DNA of 64,000 bases from an uncultured Bacteroidales bacterium (GCA_934725575.1 CAKVCK010000004.1:1-64000), one strand, 5' to 3'. Positions 53,280-61,278 are shown, numbered from the stretch's first letter. Notes: generated by a model from the sequence alone, not told the origin. Made by a program: numbers and translations.

Positions 53280-55358
53280 ATGAATATATTCAAGAAATTA
53301 CTTTGCCTGGCCATTGGATTGACAGGTATTATCCTGACCGGATGCAGCCATAGTGAGCCGGATGACAACACAAAGTCGTTCAGCATCACCACCAATTCAG
53401 ACGAGACCCTTTTCACCCGCACCGCTCCGGAAAAAGCGAAGGCTGGCGAGACGGTCACAATAAACATCAAGGTTACCAAGGAAAATTACCACATTGCCTT
53501 CGTCACAGCCAACAGCGTGGCCTGCGAGAAGGTTTCAGGCGACGAGACCGAAGCGTCATATTCCTTCGTAATGCCTGAAAAAGATGTTGAAGTAAGCATT
53601 ATAGTCGTGGAAAACGAGCCAGACAATTACCGCATTTTCTATCCGACAGAGGAGGCATATACAAAAATATGCAGAATCACCGGACCGGAATGGGGAGCCG
53701 TAGGCAAGGAAGTGGAACTCACATTCAAGATGACAGAAGAGTACGAGAGTTACATGCCGGTGGAAGTCCTGGCCAATGAAATTCCTTGCGAGTTGGCGTC
53801 CAGCAGAATCTCGGCTAATGAATATGTCTTCAAGTTCACCATGCCGGCAGAGGATGTGACCATAACTTTCAAGCATGACCATGAGTTACATCTCATAACC
53901 GTGAAGAATGCCGAAAACACCTACATCACGATGCTCAACAGTTGCGATGACTGGTACGCCGACCCTCTCGTGTATGATGCATGGTATGGCTACACCGTGA
54001 AATTCCTCTACGGCGGAGAGCTCGGATTCACCGCCGATCTCAAGGCAGAGACCGCGAGCGGCATCGAACTGGAAGTCACATGGCTCGAAAGCGACGAGAC
54101 AGCGCCTGCTGGATGCTGGTCGGTACAGATGCCGGACGAACCTATCATACTTTCTACCGTGGCTCATGAGAAGACAGACTACATTGGGAAACCGTTCACC
54201 GGTGTTTACAAAGGCTACCAGGTGATTGTCGGGGAGAACAACATGTTCAGATCGTCCACGCCGACACTGTCTCTTGACATGAGAGGAAACACCTCATTCT
54301 TCGCCAAATCCACGGATTCCAACGCATTCGACTTTGATGGTTGCTACCAGTACGATGAAAGCGACAATTCATTCTCCTATCTGCGCGAGTACAGTGACAA
54401 CGGTTACGGAGAGGTTGACTTCGGTGTAAGCGGCAGATTTTTCAACGATGTAGATGCTTTCGTCTACGTATCAAATCTGCAGGTACCAAAGCCAGACTAC
54501 GTGAAGTACTATTTTGCGAGCAAGGAGGACTTCGATTATTTCTGTGCCGCGACAGACCAGTACGGTGTACGCTACCTTGCCGAGATCGACAAGAATGGTT
54601 CGAAGAGCTGGTACTACATTGAGATTCAAAGTATGAAGGCGACAAAGGTGGATCTGGTGTTCACTTCCGGATCAACTATAGCCGATGCTTGTTCCGCCAT
54701 CGCTTACGACAATGGAACCGCTCTGTTCAAATATGACCACGCCTCGGCCGGAAGCAAGCCGGTGTTCACGATGAGGGGCGCCGAGGCTGGCACATACAAG
54801 GCTGCCGACGGTAGCGGAGCGGATCTGGTTCTGGATGGTTTCGGAAACGTCAGCGGTGCTTCCAACGGCACCTATACTGTGGATCGGAACATTGTCAGCG
54901 CCAGTGACGGTGCGTCATACATCATAAACACTTCGGATAAGACCTACACCAAGGTCGTCACCGCCGAATGGAACGGAAGCCTAACCTTCATCGGAGAGCA
55001 GGCCGGTGCCGGTGTATGGAACGGAAGCAAAGGTGTCGGCAAGTTCGAGCTCTATCTGAACCGCACCTACGAGGGCGTGGTCAAGGGCAAGGCACGCATC
55101 ATCATGACAGCTAACGGGACGAATCTATACACGGAGGACGTGGCATATGCATGGAATCCGGAAAAGAAACAGATAATTCTGTCCGGTGTCTATGCCGGAA
55201 GCGGACATTCCTCAGGCTCAAGGCAGGATCTCATCCTTAATGTCTCGGACGATCTCAAATCCATGACATCAGCGAACATGGAATATTTCCATTCTGCGTC
55301 AAGTAACAATGACCGCTACCTGATCCTCAAGGACATAGTTCTGAAAGCCCAGCAGTAA
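53280..55358 (+). CDS. Repeat-containing surface lipoprotein, last gene of locus 3
   Basis: A protein of 692 residues. Lipobox LTGC (Cys about 22), then SHSEPDDNTKSF. The N-terminal 270 residues contain three divergent modules each ending in a MPxxD-type signature: FVMPEKDVEVSI, FTMPAEDVTITF and VQMPDEPIILST. These look like bacterial Ig-like (InlB-B/DUF) repeats. The C-terminal 400 residues are beta-rich with KGVGKFELYLNRTYEGVV and unmatched by me. No catalytic motif. A strong terminator follows, closing tract 2. Confidence 0.65.
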   Translation: MNIFKKLLCLAIGLTGIILTGCSHSEPDDNTKSFSITTNSDETLFTRTAPEKAKAGETVTINIKVTKENYHIAFVTANSVACEKVSGDETEASYSFVMPEKDVEVSIIVVENEPDNYRIFYPTEEAYTKICRITGPEWGAVGKEVELTFKMTEEYESYMPVEVLANEIPCELASSRISANEYVFKFTMPAEDVTITFKHDHELHLITVKNAENTYITMLNSCDDWYADPLVYDAWYGYTVKFLYGGELGFTADLKAETASGIELEVTWLESDETAPAGCWSVQMPDEPIILSTVAHEKTDYIGKPFTGVYKGYQVIVGENNMFRSSTPTLSLDMRGNTSFFAKSTDSNAFDFDGCYQYDESDNSFSYLREYSDNGYGEVDFGVSGRFFNDVDAFVYVSNLQVPKPDYVKYYFASKEDFDYFCAATDQYGVRYLAEIDKNGSKSWYYIEIQSMKATKVDLVFTSGSTIADACSAIAYDNGTALFKYDHASAGSKPVFTMRGAEAGTYKAADGSGADLVLDGFGNVSGASNGTYTVDRNIVSASDGASYIINTSDKTYTKVVTAEWNGSLTFIGEQAGAGVWNGSKGVGKFELYLNRTYEGVVKGKARIIMTANGTNLYTEDVAYAWNPEKKQIILSGVYAGSGHSSGSRQDLILNVSDDLKSMTSANMEYFHSASSNNDRYLILKDIVLKAQQ

Positions 55359-55405
55359 GGCTTTCTACATAGGCTTTTTCAGACAGCGCGAAAAGCAAGC
55401 CTGAC

Positions 55406-55441
55406 AAGCGAACATCCTGTTGAAAAAGGGTGTTCGCTTTT
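55406..55441 (+). terminator. Terminator of SusCD locus 3
   Basis: Stem aagcgaacatcc (55406-55417) pairs with gggtgttcgctt (55428-55439) with one G-U, followed by T's. Confidence 0.85.
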
Positions 55442-55475
55442 GTCTTCTGATTCGCTTGAATTGTCAGGAATATAC

Positions 55476-55483
55476 TATCTTTG
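55476..55483 (+). promoter_or_regulatory. sufB promoter -7 box
   Basis: TATCTTTG, a perfect TAnnTTTG, with TTG at 55456-55458 near -33 spacing. Leader about 60 nt. Confidence 0.65.
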
Positions 55484-55547
55484 TATCATTCAATCCATAA
55501 AAATCCCTCTTGTGACAGAAAAGAGGTAATGACAAAAGGATAAATAG

Positions 55548-56996
55548 ATGGACATCAAGGAAGAAGACAAGATAATTCAGGAGGTCACGCGGCAGGAGTA
55601 CAAGGAGGGCTTCGTCACGGAAGTCGGGCAGGACTTTATTCCCAAAGGACTGAACGAGGACATCGTACGCACCATCTCCCGGCTCAAGGAAGAGCCGGAA
55701 TGGCTGCTGGAGTTCCGGTTGGACGCTTTCAGAAAGTGGCAGAAGATGGAGATGCCCGAGTGGGGTCATCTGGACATGCCCAAGATTGATTTTCAGGACA
55801 TTATCTACTACGCAGCCCCGAAGAAGAACTCCGAGCGCCCGAAGGAGATCGACCCGAAACTGGAGGAGACGTTCGAGAAGCTGGGCATTCCGGTCAGGGA
55901 GCGCGAGGCTCTGGCCGGGGTCGTGGCCGTCGACGCTGTCTTCGACTCGGTCTCGGTGGCCACAACATTCAGGGCATCGCTGGCTGAAAAAGGAATAATA
56001 TTCTGCAGTTTCTCCGAAGCCGTCAAGGAGCATCCGGACCTTGTGCGGAAATATCTCGCCTCGGTGGTGCCGGTCGGAGACAACTTCTTCGCCGCGCTCA
56101 ACTCGGCTGTCTTCAGCGACGGCAGCTTCTGCTATATTCCCAAAGGGGTCAAATGCCCGATGGAACTCTCCAGCTACTTCAGAATCAACGCGAAAGGCAC
56201 GGGACAGTTCGAGAGGACGCTCATCGTGGCGGACGAAGGCTCGCAGCTGAGTTATATGGAGGGCTGCACGGCTCCGATGCGTGACGAGAACCAGCTGCAC
56301 GCGGCGGTGGTGGAGATCGTGGTCGAGAAGGACGCAGACGTGAAATATTCAACGGTGCAGAACTGGTACCCTGGCGACGCGCAGGGACGCGGCGGAATCC
56401 TTAACCTCGTGACAAAGAGAGGAATATGCAAGGGCAGCGGCTCGCATCTCAGTTGGACGCAGGTCGAGACGGGTTCGGCGATAACCTGGAAATACCCTTC
56501 CACGATCCTGAAGGGCGACTATTCCTCATCGGAATTCTACTCGGTCGCCGTGACGAACAACTACCAGCAGGCGGACACGGGCACGAAGATGATCCACATC
56601 GGCCGCGGCACGAAAAGCCGGATCGTAAGCAAAGGAATATCAGCGGGCCACAGCCAGAACAGTTACCGTGGGCTTGTCAGGATGAACGCCGGGGCGACTG
56701 GGGCGCGCAACTATTCGCAGTGTGACAGCCTTCTGATCGGCTCGCAGTGCGGTGCGCACACATTCCCGGACATCCAAAGCGCGAATCCGACAGCGATAGT
56801 GGAGCACGAGGCGACGACCTCGAAGATCAGCGACGAGCAACTGTTCTACTGCAACCAAAGAGGTCTCGGGCCTGAGGACGCGGTCGGCCTGATCGTCAAC
56901 GGCTATGCCCACGAGGTGCTTTCCCGCCTCCCGATGGAGTTCGCCGTCGAAGCCACCAAACTGCTTCAGGTCTCCCTCGAAGGCTCGGTGGGTTAA
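55548..56996 (+). CDS. sufB: Fe-S cluster scaffold protein SufB
   Basis: A protein of 482 residues, the scaffold of the SufBCD complex for Fe-S assembly. Starts MDIKEEDKIIQEV. The conserved core includes VVAVDAVFDSVSVATTF, FRINAKGTGQFERTLIVADEGSQL, YMEGCTAP, the core helix VQNWYPGDAQGRGGI, NNYQQADTGTKMIHIG, and the C-terminal SQCDSLLIGSQCGAHTFP, with the conserved Cys and His that contact the SufD interface. The length is standard. Normally sufC follows directly; here pnuC is interposed. Confidence 0.98.
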   Translation: MDIKEEDKIIQEVTRQEYKEGFVTEVGQDFIPKGLNEDIVRTISRLKEEPEWLLEFRLDAFRKWQKMEMPEWGHLDMPKIDFQDIIYYAAPKKNSERPKEIDPKLEETFEKLGIPVREREALAGVVAVDAVFDSVSVATTFRASLAEKGIIFCSFSEAVKEHPDLVRKYLASVVPVGDNFFAALNSAVFSDGSFCYIPKGVKCPMELSSYFRINAKGTGQFERTLIVADEGSQLSYMEGCTAPMRDENQLHAAVVEIVVEKDADVKYSTVQNWYPGDAQGRGGILNLVTKRGICKGSGSHLSWTQVETGSAITWKYPSTILKGDYSSSEFYSVAVTNNYQQADTGTKMIHIGRGTKSRIVSKGISAGHSQNSYRGLVRMNAGATGARNYSQCDSLLIGSQCGAHTFPDIQSANPTAIVEHEATTSKISDEQLFYCNQRGLGPEDAVGLIVNGYAHEVLSRLPMEFAVEATKLLQVSLEGSVG

Positions 56997-57107
56997 TGAA
57001 TATATTCACAAGCATTTCTGAATATTCCGGAAGTGCCTGAACAGGTGGGCAATCACCTTAATAATTCTTCAGCAAACGATTGCCGGTTTGCGGTGACTTG
57101 AACATTT

Positions 57108-57767
57108 ATGAAGTTCTTTGATATAGAAAACATTGCGTTCACGCTTGGCGGAACGGGAGTGAGCTTTCTGGAGCTGATCGGTGTCATCGCGGGACTTACC
57201 TGCGTGGTGATGGCCGGACGCAACAGCAAGTACAACTTCTGGGTCGGCTACCTGTACAACATCCTGCTGTTTACGCTGTTCTGGCAGCGGCACCTCTACT
57301 CGGCGATGCTTCTCCAGCCGATAGCGTTCGGAATCAATGCCTTCGGGCATTGGAGGTGGACACATCCAAGGCCGGAGGAACAGAGTTCGAAAGACGCCTC
57401 GGCCTTGAAGGTGACACATCTGTCGATGCGGGATTGGTGCACTGCTCTCACGGTCGTGGCCTTTGCCGGAGCCGCCTGGGGATTCGTGCTCAGCAAATTG
57501 GGCACGGCCTGGTTCACGGACATATTCACACCTGATCCAACCCCGTGGCTTGACTCGTACGGCCTGATGCTGACGCTATTGGCGCAGTTCCTTTCCGCCC
57601 AGAAGAAATGGGACTGCTGGATCGTGTGGCTGGTGGTGAACATAACGAACATCACCCTCTACCTCAGCGCCGGCCTCGTTTTTATGCCGATCGTCAGCGC
57701 CCTGTACCTTCTCAACGGCATCTGGTCCCTTTGGACCTGGTACCGGCTGTACAAGGAGGAGAGGTAA
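57108..57767 (+). CDS. pnuC: Nicotinamide mononucleotide/riboside transporter PnuC
   Basis: A protein of 219 residues with seven predicted membrane helices. The family motif is seen as KKWDCWIVWLVVNITNI (WxxW...N), and RNSKYNFWVGYLYNILLF is the equivalent of the first half-repeat. It imports nicotinamide riboside or a related B-vitamin by facilitated diffusion. I see no TPP or NAD riboswitch in the 111-bp upstream region. It sits between sufB and sufC, all on the plus strand, and is followed 6 nt later by a REPIN-like repeat. Confidence 0.92.
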   Translation: MKFFDIENIAFTLGGTGVSFLELIGVIAGLTCVVMAGRNSKYNFWVGYLYNILLFTLFWQRHLYSAMLLQPIAFGINAFGHWRWTHPRPEEQSSKDASALKVTHLSMRDWCTALTVVAFAGAAWGFVLSKLGTAWFTDIFTPDPTPWLDSYGLMLTLLAQFLSAQKKWDCWIVWLVVNITNITLYLSAGLVFMPIVSALYLLNGIWSLWTWYRLYKEER

Positions 57768-57773
57768 GTATTT

Positions 57774-57840
57774 GGTCACTGAGCCTGCCGAAGTGACCAG
57801 ACGAACGGACACAGAAGGCACTTCGGCAAGCTCAGTGACC
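57774..57840 (+). repeat. Complete REPIN-like element between pnuC and sufC
   Basis: Two inverted 24-25 bp units: 57774-57798 (arms ggtcact/agtgacc) and 57817-57840 (cacttcggcaagctcagtg core), with an 18-bp spacer. It can fold as one long hairpin. Closest intergenic relative of the copies inside genes. Confidence 0.85.
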
Positions 57841-57970
57841 GGAAAGAGGTGGCCGTGGAGGATAACTGATTAAAGGTGAGTGACTTAGTTATTTACCTTT
57901 AGCGGATTCCTACCAAAGAAAATGACGTAAAACATTGATAACGAGGAGTATAACCTCCACGCAAAACATA

Positions 57971-58723
57971 ATGAATATGACAGACATATTACTGAAAATA
58001 ACCGATCTGCACGCCAGCGTCGCAGACAAGGAGATCCTCAAGGGCATCAACCTTGAGATCCGCCGCGGCGAGATCCACGCCGTTATGGGACCGAACGGAG
58101 CTGGGAAAAGCACCCTGTCCTCTGTCCTGACCGGCAAGCCGAACTATGAGGTGACGGCCGGATCGATTGAGTTCGACGGAAAGAATCTGCTGGCAATGAA
58201 GCCGGAAGAAAGGGCCTGGGCCGGACTCTTCATGTCCTTCCAGTATCCGATCGAGATTCCGGGAGTCTCCATCACGAACTTTATGAAGACGGCGATCAAC
58301 TCCAAGCTCAAAGCACAGGGGAAAGAACCGATGAAAGCCGGTGATTTCCTGAAGCTTATGAAGCAGAAGATGGCTTTCGTGCAGATGAGACCGGAGTTCG
58401 CCAAGCGTGAGGTCAACGTCGGATTCTCCGGCGGAGAGAAGAAGCGGAACGAGATCTTCCAGATGGCGATGCTGGATCCGACCCTCGCGATCCTCGACGA
58501 GACGGACAGCGGCCTGGACGTGGACGCGCTCAAGATCGTGGCCGACGGAGTGAACGCCCTACACACTCCGGAAAAGTCGGCGATCGTCATCACCCACTAC
58601 CAGAAGCTTCTTGAATATGTAAGGCCGGATGTCGTGCACGTCTTGAAGGACGGCCGTATCGTGGCCACCGGCGGTTACGAACTGATTGACAAGATTGAAA
58701 AGGATGGCTTTGAACAGTTCTAA
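57971..58723 (+). CDS. sufC: Fe-S cluster assembly ATPase SufC
   Basis: About 250 residues from MNMTDILLKITDLHAS. The frame extends 12 codons upstream without family similarity. Walker A MGPNGAGKST, Q-loop FMSFQYPIEIPGV, ABC signature VGFSGGEKKRNEI, and Walker B LAILDETDSGLD, as expected for SufC. It powers the SufBCD scaffold. Its last 20 bases overlap the sufD start, which indicates coupled translation. Confidence 0.97.
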   Translation: MNMTDILLKITDLHASVADKEILKGINLEIRRGEIHAVMGPNGAGKSTLSSVLTGKPNYEVTAGSIEFDGKNLLAMKPEERAWAGLFMSFQYPIEIPGVSITNFMKTAINSKLKAQGKEPMKAGDFLKLMKQKMAFVQMRPEFAKREVNVGFSGGEKKRNEIFQMAMLDPTLAILDETDSGLDVDALKIVADGVNALHTPEKSAIVITHYQKLLEYVRPDVVHVLKDGRIVATGGYELIDKIEKDGFEQF

Positions 58724-59642
58724 AAACATAGACCACGGCAATTATATTCCCTCGCCCATCGTGCCGGGAATGAAAGTCGCTGACGGAGAGCATATTCGCA
58801 AAGTCTTTGTGCTTTCCGCCGATGATGTCGCCGCAGGAGCCGAGGTCGCCGAATCCTCCGCGCTTCGCGCTCCGTCCCGTCATCCGCAGAGCGGATGCCA
58901 CCCGTTCATATGGCCACGGGCGGCCATAGATTCGGCGGCTCCAACGGCTGATTCTGATAACATTGCTACTAAGCAGAGAGCCTCCGCCGAAACACCGGTT
59001 GGTTCGATAGGCTCACCAACCATCGAAGTGACCGGGATTCCGTCCAACATCGAAGTGGGGGCGGGTGCGATGCTGGATCTGACAGTGATAGTGCTGCCGG
59101 GAGTATCGGCACGGATTCCGCTGACGATAGACTTGACCGGAGCGCATTCCGAAGTCCATCTTTCGGGAATATACCTCTGCTCCGGCCACGATGAGGTGAC
59201 GTTCGACATCACGATGCATCACCGTACGGGAGACTGCCGTTCTCAGCAGACATTCAACGGATTGGCTACCGGGGAGGCAAAATGCGGATTCTTCGGCAAG
59301 ATAGTCATCGCGCCGGACGCACAGAGAACCGAGGCGTTCCAGGAGAACCACAACATACTGCTTTCGGACACGGCCAGGGTCAACACAAAACCTCGTCTGG
59401 AAATCTACGCCGATGACGTGAAGTGCTCGCACGGGGCGACGGTCGGGAAACTGAACGAGGACGAGCAGTTCTACATGCGGTCCAGAGGCATTCCCGAGGA
59501 TGAGGCCAAAGTGCTGCAGATGATCTCATTCGTGGCTCCTGTACTGGAAAACATCCCGGAAGAGTCCACAAACGGCACTCCAGACAGGACCGCCGTTGCC
59601 GAGCTCGTAGAGAATGCCATCCGCAGCTTCGCATTACTGTAA
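58704..59642 (+). CDS. sufD: Short SufD-like Fe-S assembly protein with REP-encoded insertion
   Basis: About 312 residues from MALNSSKNIDHGNYIP. Typical SufD proteins have about 430-450, so the N-terminal helical part is reduced. The conserved beta-helix core is present: VILSDTARVNTKPRLEIYADDVKCSHGATVG (read in pieces; the segment KCSHGATVG holds the SufC-facing His) and EQFYMRSRGIPEDEA. Residues about 98-112 (PVGSIGSPTIEVTGIP) are encoded by a REP-like repeat (58997-59033). It completes SufBCD. No sufS is seen nearby. Confidence 0.9.
   Translation: MALNSSKNIDHGNYIPSPIVPGMKVADGEHIRKVFVLSADDVAAGAEVAESSALRAPSRHPQSGCHPFIWPRAAIDSAAPTADSDNIATKQRASAETPVGSIGSPTIEVTGIPSNIEVGAGAMLDLTVIVLPGVSARIPLTIDLTGAHSEVHLSGIYLCSGHDEVTFDITMHHRTGDCRSQQTFNGLATGEAKCGFFGKIVIAPDAQRTEAFQENHNILLSDTARVNTKPRLEIYADDVKCSHGATVGKLNEDEQFYMRSRGIPEDEAKVLQMISFVAPVLENIPEESTNGTPDRTAVAELVENAIRSFALL
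58997..59033 (+). repeat. REP-like element inserted in frame in sufD
   Basis: A 25-bp dyad at 58997-59021 (arms ggttggt/accaacc) is followed by atcgaagtgacc, a remnant of a second inverted unit. Confidence 0.8.
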
Positions 59643-59832
59643 GCTGCTTCACGGTAGGTTCAGCAGCTTACCCATCATAAGTGTGCTCCCAAAAGGAGCC
59701 AAGGCCGTGGCGGACAAATAGCTGTAACACTGACAAATAAGAATTTCCCTTAAGGTGATTCTAACGAAAGGTAATCGATGAATTGACTGATTGCCAATAT
59801 GTTGAATACCACGTGATAAATATGGAGATAGG

Positions 59833-60930
59833 ATGATTGTCAAGACAAACGTCAAACTGAATCTGGGACTGAGTGTCCTGCGGAAACGTGCCGATGGTTT
59901 TCACGACATCGAGACGCTGTTTGTTCCGTGCTTTGATTTCGGGGACATTCTTGAGATCATCGCGGGCGATGACTACAGCCGGACCTCGACTGCTCTGTTC
60001 GCAAAGTACGGTGGCCCGGACGGGTGCATCGACCAGCAAACTCAGCGACTGGCAGGCCTAGTGACCGATGAGCTCAGTGATTCGCAGGAAGCATCGGTTG
60101 GTTCGACAAGCTCACCAACCGGGTTCAACGAATCAGCCAAGGAAGGCGAGAAAGAAACGACTCTCTCGGGAAATGTAACCGCATCAGAGGATGGAAGATT
60201 AGTGCAGGGAATATCCGAGAGCGGGAAGCTGATGGTCACGATCGCGCGGGAAGAAGGTGTGGACTGGGATCCGCTCAAGGATCTGTGCGCAAAGGCGTAT
60301 GACATTCTGGCACAAGATTTCGACCTGCCTCCTGTCAAGATATTTCTGGAAAAGAAGGCCCCCGTGGGAGCGGGACTCGGCGGAGGTTCTGCGGACGCGG
60401 CATTCACCCTCAAGGCTCTGAACGAGTTATGCGGGCTTGGCCTTGACGACCAGAGGCTTTCTGAATATGCTGCACGGCTTGGCAGCGATTGCGCCTTCTT
60501 CATATTCAATCGTCCTATGATCGGATCAGGACGTGGGGAAGTACTTGAACCTTATGACATTGACCTTTCTGAATATGAAATCAAGGTGCTGATTCCAGAA
60601 GGGATCTCGGTCTCGACGGCGGAGGCGTATAAGGGAATTGTTCCTCGGGAAGGTCACTTCGACAAGCTCAGTGACCAACCTGGCCACCTTTGCTCATCAG
60701 CCATCGGGGTGACTGAACCGGCCAAGCCTGACACAATAAATGATCTGAAAACCATACTGGCGATGCCGGTTTCCGAATGGAAAGACAAGTTGCTGAACGA
60801 TTTCGAGGCCACCGTCTTCAAGGCGCATCCGGAACTTGCCGCCATCAAACAGTCTCTCTACGACTCCGGTGCTGTTTATGCAGCAATGTCAGGTTCCGGC
60901 TCCGCCCTTTTCGCCTTGTATGAGAAATAA
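59833..60930 (+). CDS. ispE: 4-(cytidine 5'-diphospho)-2-C-methyl-D-erythritol kinase, enlarged
   Basis: A protein of 365 residues against a usual 260-290. Starts MIVKTNVKLNLGLSVLRKRADGFHDIETLF, the normal IspE N-terminus. The GHMP-kinase ATP motif PVGAGLGGGSADAA lies at about 177, far later than the usual about 95-100. LGSDCAFFIF and the C-terminal SGSGSALFAL are present. The extra length comes from a loop at about residues 75-130 containing a REP-like dyad (60096-60120), and a second loop at about 270-300 containing another (60652-60676). It phosphorylates CDP-ME in the non-mevalonate isoprenoid pathway. Conserved catalytic motifs are intact. Confidence 0.93.
   Translation: MIVKTNVKLNLGLSVLRKRADGFHDIETLFVPCFDFGDILEIIAGDDYSRTSTALFAKYGGPDGCIDQQTQRLAGLVTDELSDSQEASVGSTSSPTGFNESAKEGEKETTLSGNVTASEDGRLVQGISESGKLMVTIAREEGVDWDPLKDLCAKAYDILAQDFDLPPVKIFLEKKAPVGAGLGGGSADAAFTLKALNELCGLGLDDQRLSEYAARLGSDCAFFIFNRPMIGSGRGEVLEPYDIDLSEYEIKVLIPEGISVSTAEAYKGIVPREGHFDKLSDQPGHLCSSAIGVTEPAKPDTINDLKTILAMPVSEWKDKLLNDFEATVFKAHPELAAIKQSLYDSGAVYAAMSGSGSALFALYEK
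60096..60120 (+). repeat. REP-like dyad in frame in ispE (copy 1)
   Basis: Arms ggttggt/accaacc around tcgacaagctc. Nearly identical to the sufD copy at 58997. The preceding 60061-60082 is a possible degenerate partner. Confidence 0.85.
60652..60676 (+). repeat. REP-like dyad in frame in ispE (copy 2)
   Basis: Arms ggtcact/agtgacc around tcgacaagctc, the same core as copy 1 with different compensatory arms. Encodes GHFDKLSDQ. Confidence 0.85.
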
Positions 60931-61026
60931 TCGTGCGTGAAATACCTCTTCTGGCTCACCAGGTCACATCGTAGGGCTTTTCGTGAGTGAAACGCAACTA
61001 CTCACTCACCGGGTTTACATCGGAAT
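60931..61026 (+). repeat. Two imperfect direct repeats of period 50 bp after ispE
   Basis: Units 60931-60976 and 60981-61026 share tcgtg.gtgaaa, ctcacc.ggt and acatcg. A third weak copy may lie near 61035-61060. The rest of the 60931-61278 gap holds only the hairpin at 61078-61105 and AT-rich sequence. Confidence 0.6.
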
Positions 61027-61077
61027 AGCCTTGGATCAGGAAACAGCTACTCATTCCACACGCCAGATAAAAGAAGA

Positions 61078-61105
61078 GGCCGCCGCTTTCCCCAAAGCGA
61101 CGGCC
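61078..61105. terminator. Hairpin terminator between ispE and the AraC gene
   Basis: ggccg-c-cgcttt pairs with aaagcg-a-cggcc with a 4-nt loop. On the minus strand a T-rich tract (TCTTCTTTT) follows, so it most likely ends the AraC transcript. Confidence 0.65.
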
Positions 61106-61278
61106 TGTTGTATATAAAACGAACTTAACAAATAGACAACAAAAAGAACTTTTGTCTGTCCAAGGGACAAAGGTATTAAGATTTATTGAATATCCAAAGC
61201 TTTTTGTTAATTTTTTAAAACGATTTTTGCATCAATCATTCATCAAAGCCCTATCGTTTGCTTACAGATTTAAGCAAA

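Larger units (their letters stand above)
41400..55280. other. CATG-containing tract 2 (compositional island)
   Basis: I count about 65-70 CATG sites from 41400 to 55277. The 10 kb to the left holds one and the 8.7 kb to the right holds three. The tract equals the complete SusCD locus 3 and has no REP-like repeats, integrase or transposase. Edges set by the first and last CATG. Confidence 0.75.

Noticed and set aside
56997..57107. Riboswitch upstream of pnuC
   Set aside because: No TPP-box or NAD-II-like conserved stretch could be recognised in 111 bp; only short AT-rich palindromes are present.
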